Positions 1 through 10,512 of a stretch of 13,189 nt of DNA are shown in pieces. Position numbers and translations under genes: made by a program. Under the pieces are notes generated by a model. That model was given only the letters and a program-made list of their open reading frames with translations, did not search any database and was not told where the DNA came from. How positions within the stretch are numbered: position 1 is the first letter of the stretch; each line of letters begins with the position of its first letter. The stretch comes from Asparagopsis taxiformis (taxonomy: Eukaryota > Rhodophyta > Florideophyceae > Bonnemaisoniales > Bonnemaisoniaceae), in assembly GCA_030407315.1 (NCBI GenBank), contig JALQPE010001513.1, forward strand, positions 1 to 13,189, given 5' to 3'.

Positions 1-18
1 CCCCAACCCCAACCCCAA
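1..18. repeat. Left telomere, CCCCAA repeats
   Basis: Three exact CCCCAA units open the sequence and give way directly to unique AT-rich DNA at position 19. Together with GGGGTT at the other end, this marks a real chromosome end of the Tetrahymena-type C4A2 class. The tract is much shorter than the right one, most likely because sequencing or assembly stopped inside it. Positions 19-101 are the short subtelomeric spacer and 3' flank of the first gene; I see nothing else there. Confidence 0.95.
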
Positions 19-101
19 GATAATTAACTGATCTATATCGGATTTCTTTAGCGCAAATGTTGAGATCAAATGTATTAAATTTAAAATGATTAAGATAGCA
101 A

Positions 102-1129
102 TCACGAGCTTCTTACATTAAGCTCTAATTACCGTTGAGATTTGTCGTTAACTCCTTCGAGATTTTGCTCGGATCCAGCTTTTTGTAAATTCTGATCTTT
201 CTAGTTTCCTTCTTTTGTTTTTTCAATAAAAGGGCGATAATCACCCATATAGGCTACTATATTTTTTGATAGGTTATCTTTCACCACAGCAAAATTTGGA
301 ATTGTCGGATAAATTTACTGTGGTGTTGTTTATTTAGTCATTACTCGGAATAGATGTTCCTCTTCGGTGTAAGGCTTTCCCTGCTTTTGAAGAGAGTGAG
401 TTTTCTGTGTTATATACAGTTTAGGTGTTTTTCTTTTACATGCCTGATGAGGAAACATTTCTCTCCTTTCAAACTTTTTCTTCAAATTACTCTCGTAATG
501 CCTTTCTAGTTTTTCTAGTCCTTCGTTTACATTAAACTGTTTAGGAACTGTTTAATTTTCTTCGATTGGAGGCTCGGACACTTGATCTTCTATTGGAGGC
601 TTGCCGGGGTTCGTCAAGTAGTCAAAGTTGTTTTGATCGTGGATAATTTTTGCGTTGTTTGCTCCCTGGAGCTCCAGCTCTCTCTTAATAACTCTTTCAA
701 AGTCATATTACGCTGAGTTATCGCTCGCTACAGCCACTTGGTTACATCATTGATACATTGTTGACTCCTTTTTTTCTCAAGGTCTATCTTTTTTTGACAG
801 ATGCGAATTCTCCTTTCGATTGCTTTGATTTATTGGGAGAGGTTGGGAGCATTGGCACCCTTGGCCTTGGATACGAAGATTGGTCCCTTCATAATTTCGG
901 CTGGCTTAAGGTCCCGTCCATCTTCTATCGAGTGCTGCCTTTTGACTTGACTTCCAGTTCTGCCTTAATCTTCGCAATATTACTTGATTTTCTTGGATGA
1001 GCGTGAGAAGGACCCTGGAGTTTTCTTGCAATCATCTTCCTCATGATCGGCCTCAAAAGGAGGTTCATAGACTTTTGGCTGGGAAGTACGGGCTGACTGC
1101 TCATGTGTCCGAGTTAGTGACGGTAGCAT
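102..1129 (-). CDS. Hypothetical coiled-coil protein, one 29-nt intron
   Basis: I do not recognise this 332-residue protein. The start is the ATG at 1127-1129, the only in-frame ATG after an upstream TGA near 1180; the stop is TGA at 102-104. The frame breaks once, and a GTAT...GTAG intron at 728-756 (29 nt) restores it, with codon TCG spanning the junction. Several TAA/TAG codons are read as Gln. The first 90 residues are polar and probably disordered. Residues about 97-147 are rich in Glu, Lys, Arg, Gln and Ile and look like a coiled coil. The C-terminal half is basic and has no membrane segment or signal peptide. It is divergent from the next gene with 145 bp between start codons. The gene call is firm; the exact splice sites are inferred from frame alone, since there is no homologue to check against. 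Confidence 0.8.
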
Positions 1130-1274
1130 CAGTTATCCTTTGGAAGCAAGGTTATTAGTTATTGTAATAAAGCACGATCAATATCGGATTCGAAGAAATA
1201 GCTAAGAGCTTCAAGATTCAACAACACCTCCCTCAGATAATTTTATCTTTGCCAAGAAATCACTATACAATATA
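1130..1274. promoter_or_regulatory. Divergent promoter region between two orphan genes
   Basis: These 145 bp separate two start codons pointing away from each other, so they must hold both promoters and 5' leaders. The right half is AT-rich just before the plus-strand ATG (cactatacaatata). No ATG lies in frame with the plus-strand gene here. I cannot identify specific factor sites. Confidence 0.5.
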
Positions 1275-2334
1275 ATGAGGACATAGATTGAGATGTTGGA
1301 AGGGAAGGACAGACATCGGAGCAAAGAGCTTTCAAGCAATACCAGCAAAATATACTCTCTCCCAGACTCTTCTGAAAGACAACCATGCTTGTTCATGCTG
1401 CCTCCACAATACTCAAGTGAAAGGAACACAATTTAACAACTGCTTCTCGAGGAAAAAACGAGGGTAAGCACAAACCCAGAAAACAATTTATCATTCTATC
1501 AGTATCGTTGCTGCAAAACAAGCGTAGTGAAGAGCAACCCTTCAAAGAAGGTTGCCTTCTCAAGAAGGAGGGAAGCGGAGGAGGAAAGCAGCAGGAGAAA
1601 ATCGAGAAAGAATTGGAGTGAAAGTAAAGGGGAGTAAATGCGAGATATCATCACACAAATCAGTTCCCGGGGAAAGAACACAGACAAGCACCAAAACATT
1701 GACATAGAATAGCCCAACAACCTTTCAACTACAAGAAAGTCGAAAAGTGTGTAAATAACCTTTAATGGACCCACGAAAAGCAAACTTTCGACGGGGTTTA
1801 TCCTCATGAGAATACGGTTAAGTTTGGTACGTTACCATTTTCAAGATGGAAAATAATACACTCAAGCCGAAAGGATTTGGTAAAAGTCCAAAGGTAAAGT
1901 CAACCTCGAAGGAAAACAGTCGAAAGTCGGAGCAAGTGGTTAAGAGCCATTCTCCAATGGTTGTTAAAAACTCTACCTCATAACATCTGGAAACTACAAC
2001 TCCTCAACTTGCATACGCTCCTCAATGCTTGAAGGCTCCTTTCTTATCAAATGCTCAACAATTTTCTGCTTGTTTACATTAAGTCGGTGTATTGCATGAA
2101 AAATCTGAAGAGATAAGCTAAAGTGAAACCAATTTTATTAAAGTTTGCCGAAAAAAGAGAATCCCTATTCAGAAATATGGCGAGAAGGTAATCAAGCCAG
2201 CAAATATTAAAAAGTCTCTTCCAAAAACAATTTTTCAAAAGCAAGAAAGTATTGAAAGTCGAAGATCAGACGTGTTAGAAGGATGGGAAAATCACTTATA
2301 GCAGAACCATTTCGGCATATAATAAATATCATGA
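1275..2334 (+). CDS. Hypothetical basic Ser/Lys-rich protein, one 19-nt intron
   Basis: This is an unrecognised protein of about 346 residues. Exon 1 runs from the ATG at 1275 to 1826 and encodes 184 residues; its Arg/Lys/Ser-rich middle looks disordered. The frame shifts at a GTACGT...TTCAAG intron (1827-1845, 19 nt). Exon 2 (1846-2334) encodes 162 residues rich in Lys, Ser and Gln and ends at TGA. In-frame TAA/TAG codons occur throughout both exons. The alternative is two genes, because exon 2 itself opens with ATG exactly at the acceptor. I prefer one gene because the intron fits the GTA...AG style and length of the others, and because exon 1 lacks a nearby TGA of its own. There is no signal peptide, membrane helix or known motif. 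Its end faces the next gene with 31 bp between stop codons. Confidence 0.7.
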
Positions 2335-2365
2335 TTCATTGATTTTTAGGAGTTTCAACATAATT

Positions 2366-4723
2366 TCATATAAAATATTTTTAGAAACATAAAGCAAACT
2401 GCTTTAGAAATTGAGTATCGGATAAGAAAAGTACATGCCCTGTTCTTCCGATAAAACTGTCAAAGTTTCTATATTGAAAGAAAAACGTACTGCTTCTACA
2501 AGTTGAATACAACATCTATTCTCGACAGCTAAGGTGCCTAAATGTCTTCAAGAATGTTATCCACCATTTCGCAAATGAGATTTGATCTATGTTATTGTGA
2601 AAATACTCTTTTTGGCTCAATGAAGAAAGGAGCTTATTATTTTTTTCAACTCGAGCAGACTCGAAAGGAACGTATTCGTCTTGGGATGAAGTCATAAAGC
2701 AGATATGCCGAAAGCCCTTTAATCCTTTGTTTGTGGTTAAGCGGTAGAGAAAGCTGTCTCGAGGATTGTTCGGACTATCGTTCATACAAATGTGAGATAT
2801 GGAAAGTGATTTTTTCCAAGTGTTGATTATCCAGAGACCTGCCTGAACAAGTTTAGAAGGCTCATAAAGATAGCCTAAGTGTGGAGTGCAGATCGATATG
2901 TAGGCATGTAATCGATGTTCAATATTCTGAAGGTAAGTAAGAGCGCTTCGAACAATTAGACCTCCCATTGAGTGTCCTATGAAGCTAATACGGGACTCTT
3001 CGCTCGTAGTCGTTAAGTAATTAGCAACTTCAACTGCAAGTCTTTTCCCTAGGACCTAAAGGCTCTATTCTGTCCTACCTTCATTTGAGAAACTTAGCAT
3101 GACTTCTACGTTATCATAATTAATTTCAAGACAGTTCTTCAGAAGAAGAAAATCGGTTCGAGAAGCCTGATATCCATGAACTAAAATAACAATATGCTTT
3201 CCCTTCTGAACCTTCTTTTTTTCATCAATGGATTAATTTGAAAAGGGCCTATTTTGTTTGCAATCATTTGATGGTTTGGGAGCTGAATTTATTTCTTCGA
3301 ACAGCTTAATACTTCCTTCTTGCATTCCAAAATACTGCTTGTTTTCAATTAAAAAGCTATCAGCCCAGAGTTCTTGATTACTTTCAGTCTTTGTTTTCTC
3401 CTTCAGAGAGCAGTGAATATGAAGTTTTCCACTATCTTCATACTTAGAGTAACTCCAATTATGATTTTTCAATTTGTGACTGAAGATATTATTTCGAAAT
3501 CTCTACTTTACTTGTTCTTGATAACTCTTTTTCAAATATTTGGTGATGACATCGGTGTTCTCGCTGACAAATCGAGTGTGATCATTCCATTTCTAGTACA
3601 TATAAGCCTTCATGTTGGTAAAGTCCTGCAATATCGAATTCGTAATTTTTTGGCGAAGGAAAGGATCTTTTCCATTGTTGAGAGACTAAATCATTTTAAT
3701 TAATTCAGTATTCGAAGGAATTGCAAAAACAACGTCTTTTTTTAAACTTTCAGGCTATTGGAGTTTTGTTGTTTTAAGTTTTATTTCTAGCCTCTGATTG
3801 CAATTTTGGAGTGGAGCCATATCTTTGTTCATTTGTTTTATAAATTCTTACTGAGGCGAATTTTCTTCATAGAAGTTTTTATTAAGGGAAGTGCTGAATA
3901 TCTTTCTTTCTGATTGCACTTGCCGATTAACTAATTTGGAGTATCGAATCTGTCTTTCTTGAAGATTAATAAACTCTTGCTCGATAGATTTCCGATAAAG
4001 ATTATACAGTGCTCTGGTTTCTTGCTCATTAACTAAGTAATTTTAACATTTTACACCCTTTTGTGGATGATTCAACATAGCTGTCAAAGGTTTTATATTC
4101 TTTTCCATGCTCTTGGGAAAACTGAAATTCCAAAACTGTTGCATGGTAGGTTCCTGTGACTTGTACACTCCCAAACTCATCGTAGAGAATTGGTAAAAAG
4201 CATCCGACGTTATATATCTTCCGAATGGTTGCCTCAAAGTTGCCAACGTTCGTAAATTTCTATGATACCCTTCAATATACGGCTTTGATGTCTTCTCCAT
4301 AGTATAGGGAACTTTCGCATTTCAGTTCTATATTCTCGACAATATTGGCTCGAACATAAACTTTAAAGTAGAGTGTCTCTTTCAACGGGTACATACCGTC
4401 CTCATAGCGAATGGAAACAATAGGTGAATGATAATATTCGCTGTCGTTGTCAATTTATGATTCAGGTAGCTTTAAGTCAACTTGCTTCTAAATAGGACGA
4501 AGAGACTCTCTTATCTGAGAGAATTCTCCGTTCTCAGTCTCGTTTCTCAAGATGTGATATGGGTGACAGAGAACCTAAGTCGATTTGCAAATACTTTCTA
4601 TTGCGTTTCAGGATCAGTGTAGAAAATTCGAAGGCAGAAGCGGAAGTATCCTTGGCGAAGAAGACGACGGCACTCAATATGAGAGAAGTTAATGGCTAGT
4701 TCCACACTAGCGTTGAGACTCAT
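2366..4723 (-). CDS. FAM135/DUF676-family serine esterase-like alpha/beta hydrolase, five introns
   Basis: This 750-residue protein resembles FAM135 proteins end to end. The N-terminal FAM135 region starts MSLNASVEL and includes the conserved RxGYFR and CHPYHIL segments. A helical linker follows (about residues 190-480), then the DUF676 lipase-like domain from about residue 485. Visible hydrolase features are VHGYQ (His near 495), nucleophile motif GHSMGG (Ser564), CTPHLG, GLWIINTWKKS, an Asp in SQDEYVPF (Asp661) and a late GRTGH (His728), so a complete Ser-Asp-His triad can be proposed. Five introns are needed: 4575-4594, 4260-4280, 4033-4054, 2587-2606 and 2469-2490 (20-22 nt, all GTA...AG). 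Each restores similarity to the family, for example the SFIGR motif after the last one. The start at 4721-4723 matches the family N-terminus; the stop is TGA at 2366. Family members are thought to act on lipids or esters, but the substrate is not established. No signal peptide is seen. Confidence 0.92.
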
Positions 4724-4851
4724 TTCGATTTTTTGTATTGTTAACTTATAAATAAATAAGTGATGTGAGTTCAATCGGATTCTATCCTTGAGAACTTATA
4801 GAATTCGATTAGAAGCTATATGAAGTAATGATCATTATAAACAAACACAGA

Positions 4852-5418
4852 TCAAGTCACAGGACATCTTTCCGTCGAGAGACGTAGTAAATTTTTGCTG
4901 AACCTGTCAATTGATGGGACATCCTTTTACCTCTTGAATATCTTCTTGGTTTTTTTCGCACTAGACTTGTCGCCCTTGCTTTTCTCCTTTTCAAAGCTGG
5001 CTTCCTCAGGGTTAGGGTTATCAACAAAGCAGGATCCTTCTTCGCCGAAATCTTGATACTCTTCGTGCATCTATCTATTCTTGATCGCAGTTGAGTTCAC
5101 TTTCTCCTCTTTCAAGGTCCGAGTTGGGGTGCTCTTATTGATGATCTCGTTGTTGAAGTAGATCTGCTGGGGACTATCGAGGACAAGAGTATCAAACATT
5201 GTGTTATCTATTTCTTTGATTTTCGGGTCTATTTCTGGGCGGGTTGCGGGTTTTCGGATTTTAGGGGCAAATGGATAGATTTTGAGTTTGAATCGGTTGG
5301 CTATTCCCTGAGTTAGACTAGATAGCGAGGGAAAAATGTTGAAGGACTTTAAACTACTACTCAAATTGAAAGTTTGGGAATTGCGACTGGAGGAAACCGA
5401 GAATTTTAGCGGGTCCAT
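4852..5418 (-). CDS. Small hypothetical protein, intronless
   Basis: I do not recognise this 188-residue protein. It reads from ATG (5416-5418) to TGA (4852-4854) in one frame, crossing two in-frame TAR codons, so under the standard code it would be cut to 115 residues. The N-terminus is Ser-rich (MDPLKFSVSSSRNS), with short hydrophobic patches too weak for a membrane segment. The middle is Pro/Ile/Lys-rich and the C-terminus has a Lys/Glu cluster (EKEKSKGDKSSAKKTKK). It looks mostly disordered and soluble. It lies in tandem between the importin-like gene upstream (154-bp gap) and the FAM135-like gene downstream (128-bp gap), all on the minus strand. Its role cannot be inferred. Confidence 0.75.
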
Positions 5419-5572
5419 TGCTTTGAATGCACTTATTATAACCTAATCAATCACTTAAACATAAATATTGTTGGCTGTATTGGCGATCCAATCGTATTCG
5501 AGTCTCTGAACTTCAAGAATAAAACAGAATGATAGTTCGAGTTAAAAGTTAAAGGACCATCAATTACAACAT

Positions 5573-8500
5573 TCATGAGAAGAACTTCGACAGTCTAATT
5601 TGCCACTCTTGTCCTTCGACATTCTGAAGGATTTATCCCAAAGGCAAATTCATTTTGTTTGCCAAATTCTAAAATTAATGAATATGTTACATTCATCTCT
5701 GATACAAAGTACTGAGGAAGTTCTACATTGTCAAACCCCGACTGCTTTCTGATATCTTCCTTGCGAGCACTTAGAATGTTGGATGCAAATCTTAGATTTG
5801 GGCTGTTCTCTACTTTCCCAACATATGTTTGCAGTCCATTATGTTGTTGAACTGTTTTGTAGTTTTCAAGTTAAGGGACAATAAGGTGGATTATTTGTTG
5901 AAACCTTTTGGAGAGGGTAGTTGGGTCCAAGAAGTTGATGAGGCTGATCAGGGCTATGGCGTTGATTTTCCTTTGTTATTATTTGCGTACATAGCAGTTC
6001 TGGAAGTGAGGAACTCCATATTCTGGAAGTAGACATCGTAAAAGTTCTGTTCGGGAATATTGTTGCTCTTGAGGAAGGTAAAGAACTCTGTTTTGTACAT
6101 GATGATGTATCGGTTGACAATGGCGAGCATGCTGTTGCGGAGGGAGGAGCTGACTTTGCCTTCAAAGATAAAGAAGTTGTTGAGGATGGCCTTGAGCATG
6201 TTTTCGGTGTTGACTTTGCCGAGTCCGTGTTTGGTGATGAGAGTGATGTAGAATGAGAGTGCGGCTATTTTGAGGGAATCCACTTCATCCCTGTCCAGAT
6301 CCTCGAGGGAGGAGTAGAACTTCTCTATGATGGCCATGTAGTCAGGCAGTTGCCCCTCAATAAGTTCAAGCAGCATATACTCCTCCAGGATATAAATGAT
6401 GGTAGGTGAGTTCTGCCTGAGTACCTTCTTGTAGTGCACGTTGAACAGCTCCAAGTATTGGTGGTTGCACTCGTGCATAGGACTGTACTCCCTAATCGAC
6501 ACATACCACAGGTTAAGCACCCTCTCAAAGTATGGCTCGAAAGTAGCCTCCAGGTGCTTGTTCAGAAACTGGCTGATAATCAAGAAAATGCAACCAGCAG
6601 GTCGGTTTCTGGGAATCACACATAGGAAGTTCTTGAACATCTAGCATAGGGCCTCAATTAACAGGGCAGACTCACTGTTCAGAATCACCCCAAAGGACTG
6701 ACTCTGCATAGACTGTACAATGATGTCTGTGTTGAACTCAGTCTTGGTGATGAGGCTAGATATCAGGTTCACCATCGGCCATAGCACCTCAGGGTTATCA
6801 GTTTTATTGAACAGCTGAACGGCCACCGGGAACACCTTGTGAATCAATGAAGGGATATCGATGAAATTGGCCTTCTTGTTCACCATCTTGCTGAGAGCTT
6901 GGCAAGACTGCATCAACACGTCCATTTTAGTCTCCTTCTGAATAAACTCCAGCAGAACTACAATGAGGGCATTGGTCTGGTCGTTGTTGAACACCTCGAT
7001 CCACCCAGAAGCAAGAGTGGGAAACCGAGGAGCAAGGATAGGGTTCTTGTGCACCACCACCAAAATATCAAGGATGGGAATCTAATAGAGCTCGTTGACT
7101 CGGTTATTCTTAATCACCCGGGGGAGCAGTGATAGCACCGCGAACAAGTTCAGTAAGGTCTGTTCTGGCAAATTTGACCAATTATTCTGCACGCAGTATG
7201 CCACCAGCTTCTTTATATTTGCAAAAGCAAATCAAAGAATCTCTCAATGATTACCTCCATCAAAGTCAGAGAGCAAACCTCAACAGAAAGTTATTTTTGA
7301 GTACTTTTGTCTTTATCGATGTTGAGACTCTCCTCAAAGTCATAGGTGCCTGAATTCTGGTCATTTTTATCGTTTCTGAAACGGGCACTGATAGCCTTTG
7401 TAATAACAATGTTCATTAAGGCTTCAACATTTTAGTTGGGAAGATTTCTATAATAGGCTTATTTGCAGATTCTTCTCAGTTCTAGATAGTTCGGCATCTT
7501 GGCTTTGTTCCCAATCGATGACATAAATACATTATCTTACGAGTAGTAGCTAAACTCCCTCATATACTTTCGCATTCCAAGCAAGGAATACCTAAAAACA
7601 GAGCTTTTGGCAAACTTCTCAAAGTTCGAAATTACAAAAGCTAGTATTTGATAATACTAGTTGATTATCGGAGTCATTGCAAAGGGGTTTGCCTGTTGAA
7701 GAAGGCCGAGACTATAAATTAGGCTCTTGATATCTGAGTTTCATACTGAGTACTTTTTTCCAGCAGGAACTTCTGCTCAGCTGGTGTTTTGTCATTCAGA
7801 TGGCACTTAAGGAGCGTTTGCAACTTAGCTGAAGAATATTGCACACATTTAATGTAGGTCCTACCTTATGATTGTGTTTACTCATCGAATAGCTACGGTG
7901 GGGCCATGATCAAAATTGATAGGACGATTTGATCAGCATACTTGCTTATCTTGACAGCAAAAGGATTTGGAACTACTCCTTCTTTGCATATTTATTCTTT
8001 CAATTTCTCGCCAATGTTCGCTATGCTTGTTAAAGTGCCTCGGAACTCCTATTCAAAATGCTTAAGCGCTACACTTCCTTTCCTGCTGCTAATTTTGAGG
8101 AAGATCTACTTTTTATTAGGTTTACCTATTTTATTTCTTTGAAGATCACGACATGGTTCTTAGAAATCCCGATGGTTTCAATAGCCTTTCGGAGAAATAC
8201 TGTGAACTGAGGAAAATGGTGGGGATAGTCAGCCTCGCAAATAAAAGTCGCAATATTGAACAGAGTGTGGGTAAATGGGGTCAAATTGTTGATGGAGTTG
8301 ACTATGTTGATTAGGTACCCCACGATTTTTTCTCTGATCACTTTCTTGCAGGCATCAAACTGAGAATGAAGCTGTCCTTTTCTTTTTATGTTCCACTGCC
8401 TCTTTACCACGTTTCCAAAGTAAAGTAAAGATTGAAAAGCAAGGCTCATGTCCTGTATTCTCTGAGTGGTACCTGTTGATTTGCTTCGAATATTTTGATG

Positions 8501-8674
8501 AGAACGCCCATCAGCTCAACGAAGTTGGCCTCCATTTCCAAGAGGTATCGATCTGCTTTCTTGCGTATTTCTGGTGAAGAATTGGGATTATGCAGATGCG
8601 AGAAGCACTGAGCAACTACTTCTTCGTCTATAGTTTGAAAGCGCTGTACTAATGAGAACTGGTTGCTAATTCAT
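5573..8674 (-). CDS. IPO11: Importin-11-like karyopherin-beta nuclear transport receptor, seven introns
   Basis: This 977-residue HEAT-repeat protein belongs to the importin-beta superfamily and would carry cargo through the nuclear pore under Ran control. Its length matches importin-11 (about 975). Residues about 9-45 form the usual first helical pair (SSPEIRKKADRYLLEME), followed by the LLYFGNVVKRQW helix typical of importin-beta N-termini. The C-terminal segment AMKINAIALISLI lines up with the importin-11 segment KLSALALLSLL, and the last residues (RLSKFFS) end as in that family. Introns: 8628-8649, 8453-8472, 8106-8125, 7734-7753, 7211-7254, 5971-5990 and 5669-5690. All are GTA...AG and 20-22 nt, except the 44-nt one at 7211-7254, whose boundaries are less certain. 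The start is ATG at 8672-8674 and the stop TGA at 5573-5575. Many in-frame TAR codons are used. Family membership is firm; the importin-11 subtype is likely but another importin-beta member is possible. Confidence 0.9.
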
Positions 8675-8838
8675 CTTCTGTTATTAATATTATGCAAATC
8701 TTGAGGTTGATTATATGAGAATTAACAGATGTAAAAGAAAAACCTGTTAGAAATTTCTTTCGAGAACTATTTAGTTCTGACAATACTGTGATGCATTGAT
8801 AAATTATATCATAAAATTAACGAACATATTATTTGGTT
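8675..8838. promoter_or_regulatory. Divergent promoter region with a 16-bp palindrome
   Basis: This 164-bp AT-rich gap separates the start codons of the importin-like and TPR-like genes. It contains AGAACTA-TT-TAGTTCT at 8763-8778, a perfect 7-bp inverted repeat with a 2-bp spacer, and a weaker TGATA...TATCA pair just to its right. Its central position suits a factor binding between two promoters, but this is inference only. Confidence 0.4.
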
Positions 8839-10400
8839 ATGCTTGAGAAACGGAAGAGTTCATATGGTATGGGGGTTGAGCCTGACAAAAGAAGACCGTT
8901 GTCGGACATGCCATTGGTCCACAATATTCCTCGCTCGGAGGGCAAGTCGAACAGAAAGCAAAGCATCTATGCTCTCAACACCGATGAGTTTTTATGAACG
9001 ACATCAAAAAGAACACAGTCCCTCTGCGATAACTAGTGCAAGAAGGAAAGAACTGGGAAACCAGCCAGTAACTCAAAAGTATCAGCAAGAGCAGAGAAAA
9101 ACATCGTTCCTACACCAAGCATATTCCCCATCAGGACGAGAACAATGCAGGCGTCTCTCAGTGCTCAGAGTCTCAGTTTCAAGCAGATTAATTCTTTCAA
9201 AGAAATTAGAGAAACTAGAAAAGATGGCGATCAAATGCTTCTATAGTTAATAGCACAACAAGTGTTTTGAACAGCTCTCTTAGTGTCTAGTAATAATTCA
9301 AGGACAGAACTCCAATCCCAACAGCCAAAAATCTCTTACTAGCCATTAAGTTTACATCTATTACCTTTACATCTAGTTTCTGGTAAAGCTATAAGACTAT
9401 GAAAATAGCTCAAAGTATTATTCCTTGGCCAAGAAAGTGATGGGTAAACTCAGCAAAATCGAAAGGGAAAAACTAGCTATGTATATTATAGCGATCGAAG
9501 CTTTAAATATTCAAACTTAGGGGAAACTAGAACACTATGAAAAGGTTATTGAGTTAGTTTAGAACTTCCAGACTTTAGTCAGGAAATGTCTGTATGGTGA
9601 AGAGATGGCAAAGTATTAACTGAAAAACAATACCGCCAAGTTTTCTATAGTCAAATAGATGCTTTAATGGTGTTATCTTTCTACTCAGAAGCTAGTGACG
9701 TAATTTCCAACGTAATGAAAACTTTAGAGGGTCAAATTGGAGCCTAATAAGCTTTAAATTTGACTACTCGGAAATTAGAATGTGAGCTTTCATCTGAGGG
9801 GTACTCTGAGCAAGCCTGCACTTAATAAATTTAAAGAATGATCAGCATGCTTCCAAAAAATAAGAAAGAAATTAACGATCTCAATCAATTATCAAACTAT
9901 ACGATCTACTGCTCAAAGTATGGACTAAAGATCCAATCAGATTACTATTTTACCTGCACAAACAACTGGAGGTTTATGAGTAGCTGGAAGGTTTAAGCCA
10001 AAGCAATTTGGTTCTTTAAAACCTCCTTCAAACTCGAAGACTAATGCTTCGGAATTACAACCTCATTGGAGATTTTGAAAGTACTGTCAGAGAATACGAA
10101 AAAATAATCTAGAAGATATCTATTCTTGAGATCAAGCCTGATCAACTCTTCTCAGCTTTAGAATTCTAAATAGTTGCTGAAGCTAAAACTTACTTAGGAG
10201 AAGCTGATTATGCTCGTTTAAGCTATCGAAAAGCTATAGAACTGTATGAAAAGGACCCAAGAAGTAAAGTGGCAGCAAATTCAATTTAAGCTATTGTCTA
10301 GAAAAATATCTTTAACGAAGAAGAATCGAGGCACTATCGGAAGATCGATAAAAGATTCAACACGATTCAGCAGTCAAAAAGTGAAGTTATCCTGAAATGA
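8839..10400 (+). CDS. TPR-like helical-repeat protein, several short introns (exon ends partly uncertain)
   Basis: The protein is about 487-492 residues. The first exon opens at ATG 8839-8841 and runs in frame to about 8987. The next block (about 9019-9612) is in a second frame and holds helical repeats such as VYIYYLYIQFLVKLQDYE and SSKYYSLAKKVMGKL. A third block (9651-9781 or 9800) continues with ALMVLSFYSEASDVI. The last block (about 9815-10400) has GEADYARLSYRKAIELYEKD, a clear TPR-like helix pair. Proposed introns are 8988-9018 (31 nt, begins GTT, weakest), 9613-9650 (38 nt, GTA...TATAG), and either 9782-9810 (29 nt) or 9801-9814 (14 nt); all combinations keep the frame to TGA at 10398-10400. 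TAR codons are frequent. TPR proteins are scaffolds for complexes such as the anaphase-promoting complex or ciliary transport, but nothing here picks one. Frames and strand are secure; junctions are provisional. Confidence 0.75.
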
Positions 10401-10512
10401 TGACTATTCCGAACTTCTATATTTTTTAGATGTTCCTTTTTGAATCTTTGGGTATTAATTGTAAGGTTTCTTATTCGATTAATTGTTTTTTAATAAAATA
10501 TTAAATATTAAT

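Noticed and set aside
758..1000. Plus-strand open frame of 80 codons
   Set aside because: It is the complement of the minus-strand coiled-coil gene, and its translation is hydrophobic and unlike any protein.
35..1190. ATATCGGATT occurring at 35-44 and 1181-1190
   Set aside because: It is a ten-base match in AT-rich DNA, easily due to chance, with no further copies noticed.
1499..1807. Minus-strand open frame of 102 codons
   Set aside because: It lies opposite exon 1 of the plus-strand Ser/Lys-rich gene; the Phe/Leu-rich translation is typical of an antisense shadow.
3374..3703. Plus-strand open frame of 109 codons with hydrophobic stretches
   Set aside because: It is antisense to the helical linker of the FAM135-like gene, whose frame is supported on both sides by family similarity.
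4043..4300. Minus-strand frame of 85 codons starting MEKTSKPY
   Set aside because: It is a wrong frame of the FAM135-like gene. Removing introns 4260-4280 and 4033-4054 gives the family-like frame.
5010..5022. GGGTTAGGGTT resembling a vertebrate-type telomere unit
   Set aside because: It is a short match inside the coding frame of the small orphan, where it reads as Asn-Pro-Asn-Pro on the minus strand; the real telomeres here are GGGGTT.
5866..6165. Minus-strand frame of 99 codons
   Set aside because: It overlaps the importin-like gene in another frame; its C-terminal part follows no family pattern.
9601..9650. A 17-nt GTC...GAG intron as an alternative to the 38-nt intron in the TPR-like gene
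   Set aside because: It keeps a sensible frame but breaks the GTA start shared by the secure introns; the 38-nt form was preferred, with transcript evidence needed.
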